Source of the DNA: Deltaproteobacteria bacterium
GTDB lineage: Bacteria > Desulfobacterota > Desulfarculia > Adiutricales > Adiutricaceae
Assembly (NCBI GenBank): GCA_031279155.1
Contig: JAITJB010000268.1
Coordinates: 1 to 15,771 of the forward strand
Reading direction: 5' to 3'
Length of the DNA: 15,771 nt
Below are positions 12,818 through 15,771 of this stretch, piece after piece. Position numbers and translations under genes: made by a program. The notes under the pieces were generated by a model that was not told the DNA's origin, ran no database searches, and saw nothing but the letters and a program-made list of their open reading frames with translations. Positions within the stretch are counted from its first letter, which is position 1, and each line of letters starts with the position of its first letter.

Positions 12818-13890
12818 TTAAGGGTACTCCGGCAGAGTACGTAGATAAAAAGCGGGGCGCCGGCCAAGGAGGTAATGATGCCAACGGGCATCTCACCAGG
12901 GAAAACTAGCCTAACTAAGCTATCGACCAAAAGCATAAATAGCCCGCCGGCAAGTAGGCTAGTGGGTAGTAATATCTGAAAATTAGGGCCAACAATAAAG
13001 CGGCACAAGTGAGGTATCAATAAGCCCACCCAACCAATTAGTCCGCAGATGGCTGTGGCCGTAGCCGTCATTAAGGTAGCGCACAAAATAATAATTATTT
13101 TTAGGCCGCTTACGTTAACGCCCATTGAGCTTGCTTCTTCTTCGCCAAAGGCTAAAGCGTTAATGCGGTAGCTAACGAAAAAAAGCGGGATATACGCTAA
13201 AATCGTAACCCCCAAGAGGATTAAAACGTTAGTCCAAGAGCTGGCCTGGGCAAAGCTGCCCATGAGCCATAAAACAATGTTGGTTAGGCTCTGATCGTCT
13301 GAGGAGATATATTTTAAAAAAGATCCGAAAGCCGAAAAGAGCGAAGAGACCACCACGCCCACTAAGATCATGACCACTAGCGAGCGGTTATGGCCGGCTA
13401 TTTGACTGATAGTAACCACCAAAAAGACTGCCGAGAGCCCAAACACAAAAGCCGTCAGGTGAATTAAGGGCGAGGGAAAGCCGATTACGATGGCTAGCGA
13501 GGCCCCCACCCCGGCGCCGCTGGAAACGCCTAAAATATCTGGCGCGACCATGGGATTACGGAAGAGGTTTTGGTAGACGGCCCCGGAAACGCTTAAGGCC
13601 CCGCCAACGAGAATGCTCAAAAAAATACGGGGCAGGCGGATGGAAAAAACGACGACTTCCATCTGCCGGTAAGCCGGGCTATCAGGTAAGGCCGGGCCCC
13701 AAAGGTGGGCCTTAACTAAAATCCACAGATCGCTTAATAAAAATTCCACCCGGCCTCGCACGGCGCCTAGAGCCGTTAAGGCAAGAAGGCCCAAAGCCAA
13801 AAAGAACAATAGCTGAAAGCCTCGGCTACTAGAGGAACTTATTTCTGAGGCCTTAACCTTTGTCTGGGCCTTATCTGGAATTTGGGTCAA
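12808..13890 (-). CDS. FecCD/BtuC-type ABC transporter permease
   Basis: This inner-membrane permease of the iron-siderophore/cobalamin/haem class probably works as a homodimer, since only one permease gene is present. At 360 aa it has about ten hydrophobic segments. Family motifs: RLPRI (86-90), the substrate-path stretch YQNLFRNPMVAPDILGVSSG (106-125), WLMGSF, the LIGWVGLLIPHLCRFIVG segment, and GEMPVGIITSLAGAPLFI near the C-terminus. A Lys/Ser-rich N-terminal extension of about 23 residues precedes the first membrane helix. The start is a TTG at 13890 that lies 20 nt inside the upstream gene, with only a weak AGAG ribosome-binding site, which suggests coupling to that gene. Confidence 0.93.
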   Translation of the reverse strand: MTQIPDKAQTKVKASEISSSSSRGFQLLFFLALGLLALTALGAVRGRVEFLLSDLWILVKAHLWGPALPDSPAYRQMEVVVFSIRLPRIFLSILVGGALSVSGAVYQNLFRNPMVAPDILGVSSGAGVGASLAIVIGFPSPLIHLTAFVFGLSAVFLVVTISQIAGHNRSLVVMILVGVVVSSLFSAFGSFLKYISSDDQSLTNIVLWLMGSFAQASSWTNVLILLGVTILAYIPLFFVSYRINALAFGEEEASSMGVNVSGLKIIIILCATLMTATATAICGLIGWVGLLIPHLCRFIVGPNFQILLPTSLLAGGLFMLLVDSLVRLVFPGEMPVGIITSLAGAPLFIYVLCRSTLKWN

Positions 13891-14293
13891 TTTGGTTTAA
13901 CTCTGGTTTCTTGGTTTCTTTGGGCTTTGGATCATCGAAAGTTTCCATTTTGGCCATCATTTCCGAAGCCCGGCTTTTGGCAAAGCTTACTTCTTCTGGT
14001 ATGAGCAAGGGATCGCGAATCTTTTGAAAAATCGGGCCGATAAAGCGATTTAAAAAGCGAAAGGCGGCCGAACGCTTCTCCAATTCGGCCTTGACAAATC
14101 TTAAGCAGCCCCGGCATTCGGGATTTCTAGCCGCATAGCTATTAACCTTAAGGCCGTTAACCAGAGCCAAAAAACGCATGCCATAAACTAAGGGTTCGCG
14201 GACCAAGGCAAACCAAAGGTGGCGGGCCTTGGTCCGGCGCATGAGTTCGATCATGCAGATACGACAAATTACAGGTAAATCATTATTGTTCAA
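13871..14293 (-). CDS. Uncharacterised small protein with two CxxC pairs in a metal-uptake operon
   Basis: I do not recognise this 140-aa protein. It has Cys10-x2-Cys13 near the N-terminus and Cys60-x2-Cys63 in the middle, enough to bind one zinc or an iron-sulfur cluster. Between them is a moderately hydrophobic stretch (LVYGMRFLALVNGLKV, 35-50) that is too short and broken for a clear membrane helix. The C-terminal part is charged and ends in a Lys/Pro/Glu tail. There is no signal peptide, so it is cytoplasmic or peripheral to the inner membrane. It starts with TTG at 14293 with a poor Shine-Dalgarno, 78 nt after the receptor gene, and overlaps the permease start by 20 nt. Tight embedding suggests a role in handling the imported metal or cofactor; this is inference. 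Confidence 0.72.
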   Translation of the reverse strand: MNNNDLPVICRICMIELMRRTKARHLWFALVREPLVYGMRFLALVNGLKVNSYAARNPECRGCLRFVKAELEKRSAAFRFLNRFIGPIFQKIRDPLLIPEEVSFAKSRASEMMAKMETFDDPKPKETKKPELNQIDPNSR

Positions 14294-14371
14294 AATTGAC
14301 CGCTTAGCTGTACTTATTTATGTTTAGAGGCCGGTTTAGACGGTTTAGAAGTTGGTTAGGGCTTTAGCTGA

Positions 14372-15771
14372 TTAGAAATTATAGACCAAACCAGCATAAA
14401 AGGATCTTCCGGGCATGTAAATGGGATTAGTGGCCGGGTTTGGATCGCCATAATTGTAGAGCTTATCAAAGATATTTGTGGCATCTAATTTAAGCTCGAG
14501 ATTGCCTTTATCCCCAAAATCAATCAAGCCTTTACGTAGTGAAAAATTAACAATAGTAAAGCTTGGGTATGATAAATCAGGATTATAGGCGCCTTGTGTA
14601 AATAATGTTACTGTTGACGGGTAGACATTACCCCAATAGCTAAAGTTAAGATTTGTGGTTAATTTTATACTGGGAACCCTGACCAGTAAGCCATAGTTGG
14701 CCGTGCTCTTGGGAATCCAAGAACTGTACGTATTAACCCATCGGCCCAGGATATCTTGACGGCCTTCTCGATAGAGCTCTTCAGTCTTAAATAAATAAGA
14801 CAAATAAAAGTACGGACGGACTTCTATATTGGTGTAGCCCAGCGCCCCGGCCACATTGCCGTTAAAGGATACTTCAATACCGGAACGGCGCTGTTTATCG
14901 GTGTTGCGCACGCGCCTGATATCCTGAATAGGATCTTCATGCTGGTAAACATAATCTTTGGTGTGGCTGAAAAAATAGGTAGCCGAAAAAGAAAAATATT
15001 TATCGTTAAGATCAAAACCAAATTCATATGAATCGGTATTTTCAGCTTTATTCCAGGGATAGCCTGAAAAACCGTAGCTTTCATACCAACTTGAAAATAG
15101 TTCCCGGGGCGATGGCGGCCTGAAGCTATGGGTCCAGTTGGCCCTGAGTTTTAAAAACTCTAAGGGCAGATAGCTTACGCCCAGTGACGGCGATAAGCGG
15201 CTGTAAGTCTGGCTGGTAGCAAACCTATCGTAACCGTATTTTGTTGGGTCAGATTTTAAGCGGGAAGATGGTTGAGTAAAGCCGTAGTCTTCAGCTCCAA
15301 AGCGCCGATCGCTAACTTTATAATAATCATACCTTAAGCCGCCGGAGAAGATTAATTTTTCTTCTAGTAGCCTTACGTTTCCGACCAAGTACCCGGCCAG
15401 GTTTTCAAATTCCACGGTCGTAATCAAAGGTTTTCCGGGGTTTGCGATTTGACCGTTACTTACGCTCGTTGAAGCGCCTTCGCCGGTTATGTAATTAAGA
15501 TAATCTACACCGCCGGTAATTGTAAATATGTCGCCAGAATAGGTTACGCTGGCTTGACCAAGCGTGCGGTCAAAGGAGGAGGCCATTGGGTAGACGCCTG
15601 GCATGTGTTCGTTACTTTGATAAACTTCATTTAAGTTTTCGCCGTAAGTGAAACTAAGGTTCCAGTCCCATTTATCGTAAGAGCCATCGTAGTTGAGAGT
15701 GTGGTTGAAATTGTGGCGATAAGCTACCGTATCGCTAGCGTATAAAGCCGCATTTATATCGGTGGGATCGA
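14372..15771 (-). CDS. TonB-dependent outer-membrane receptor, C-terminal part (cut by window edge)
   Basis: This is the C-terminal beta-barrel portion of a TonB-dependent receptor for ferric siderophores, corrinoids or similar chelates. The frame is open without a stop to the right edge of the window; the Met at 15604 is internal, and an additional 55 codons upstream of it (including NFNHTLNYDGSYDKWDWNLS) continue the barrel pattern. The visible 465 residues are alternating amphipathic strands rich in Tyr, Phe and Trp. They include the segment LRANWTHSFRPPSPRELF typical of this superfamily and LELKLDATNIFDKLYNYG before the final strands. The protein ends FYAGLVYNF, with the C-terminal phenylalanine required for BAM-mediated insertion. 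The plug domain and TonB box are outside the window. It heads the operon with the permease, ATPase and binding protein. Confidence 0.93.
   Translation of the reverse strand, partial: DPTDINAALYASDTVAYRHNFNHTLNYDGSYDKWDWNLSFTYGENLNEVYQSNEHMPGVYPMASSFDRTLGQASVTYSGDIFTITGGVDYLNYITGEGASTSVSNGQIANPGKPLITTVEFENLAGYLVGNVRLLEEKLIFSGGLRYDYYKVSDRRFGAEDYGFTQPSSRLKSDPTKYGYDRFATSQTYSRLSPSLGVSYLPLEFLKLRANWTHSFRPPSPRELFSSWYESYGFSGYPWNKAENTDSYEFGFDLNDKYFSFSATYFFSHTKDYVYQHEDPIQDIRRVRNTDKQRRSGIEVSFNGNVAGALGYTNIEVRPYFYLSYLFKTEELYREGRQDILGRWVNTYSSWIPKSTANYGLLVRVPSIKLTTNLNFSYWGNVYPSTVTLFTQGAYNPDLSYPSFTIVNFSLRKGLIDFGDKGNLELKLDATNIFDKLYNYGDPNPATNPIYMPGRSFYAGLVYNF

Overview
The window reads as a chromosomal segment of a Gram-negative bacterium of moderate GC content. 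My best guess is a deltaproteobacterial (Desulfobacterota-type) anaerobe. This rests on a TonB-dependent outer-membrane receptor, a heptose-phosphate phosphatase for LPS, a TrpB2-type tryptophan synthase beta chain, and a URO-D/corrinoid-methyltransferase-like protein. The lineage is inferred from gene content and protein style, not from a marker-gene search. TTG is used often as a start codon, and many intergenic gaps hold short tandem repeats or strong hairpins.

Layout. Positions 1-1462 (minus strand) carry the ribosomal operon rpsF-rpsR-rplI, with hairpins after rplI. A roughly 490-bp non-coding stretch precedes two overlapping plus-strand genes (1952-2976) for small single-pass membrane proteins; the second has an NTF2-like outer domain. 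They converge on a 21-bp perfect-stem bidirectional terminator (3066-3110). The minus strand then carries trpB2, gmhB and a beta-decarboxylating dehydrogenase (3126-6250), with a terminator-like hairpin just before trpB2 and a good promoter before the dehydrogenase. Divergent from these is a URO-D superfamily gene with an intact zinc-thiol motif (6459-7430).

From 7508 to the right edge everything is on the minus strand. In transcription order this is: a TonB-dependent receptor (cut by the window edge), a small protein with two CxxC pairs, a FecCD/BtuC-type permease, its ATPase and its periplasmic binding protein. Together these are a complete outer-to-inner membrane uptake route for an iron-siderophore, corrinoid or other metal chelate. 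Next comes a strong stand-alone promoter and about 200 nt of highly structured RNA that can fold into a rod with a large central bubble (6S RNA-like). Last is potA-potB-potC, a polyamine-type ABC importer whose binding protein (potD) is not in the window.

The most notable unexplained structures are the 6S-like RNA (10480-10680), the terminator plus SD-masking hairpin between potA and potB, the 37-bp tandem repeat running from the end of the ATPase gene towards the binding-protein gene, and the unrecognised four-cysteine protein inside the metal-uptake operon. No CRISPR array, transposase, integrase, tRNA or rRNA gene was seen.
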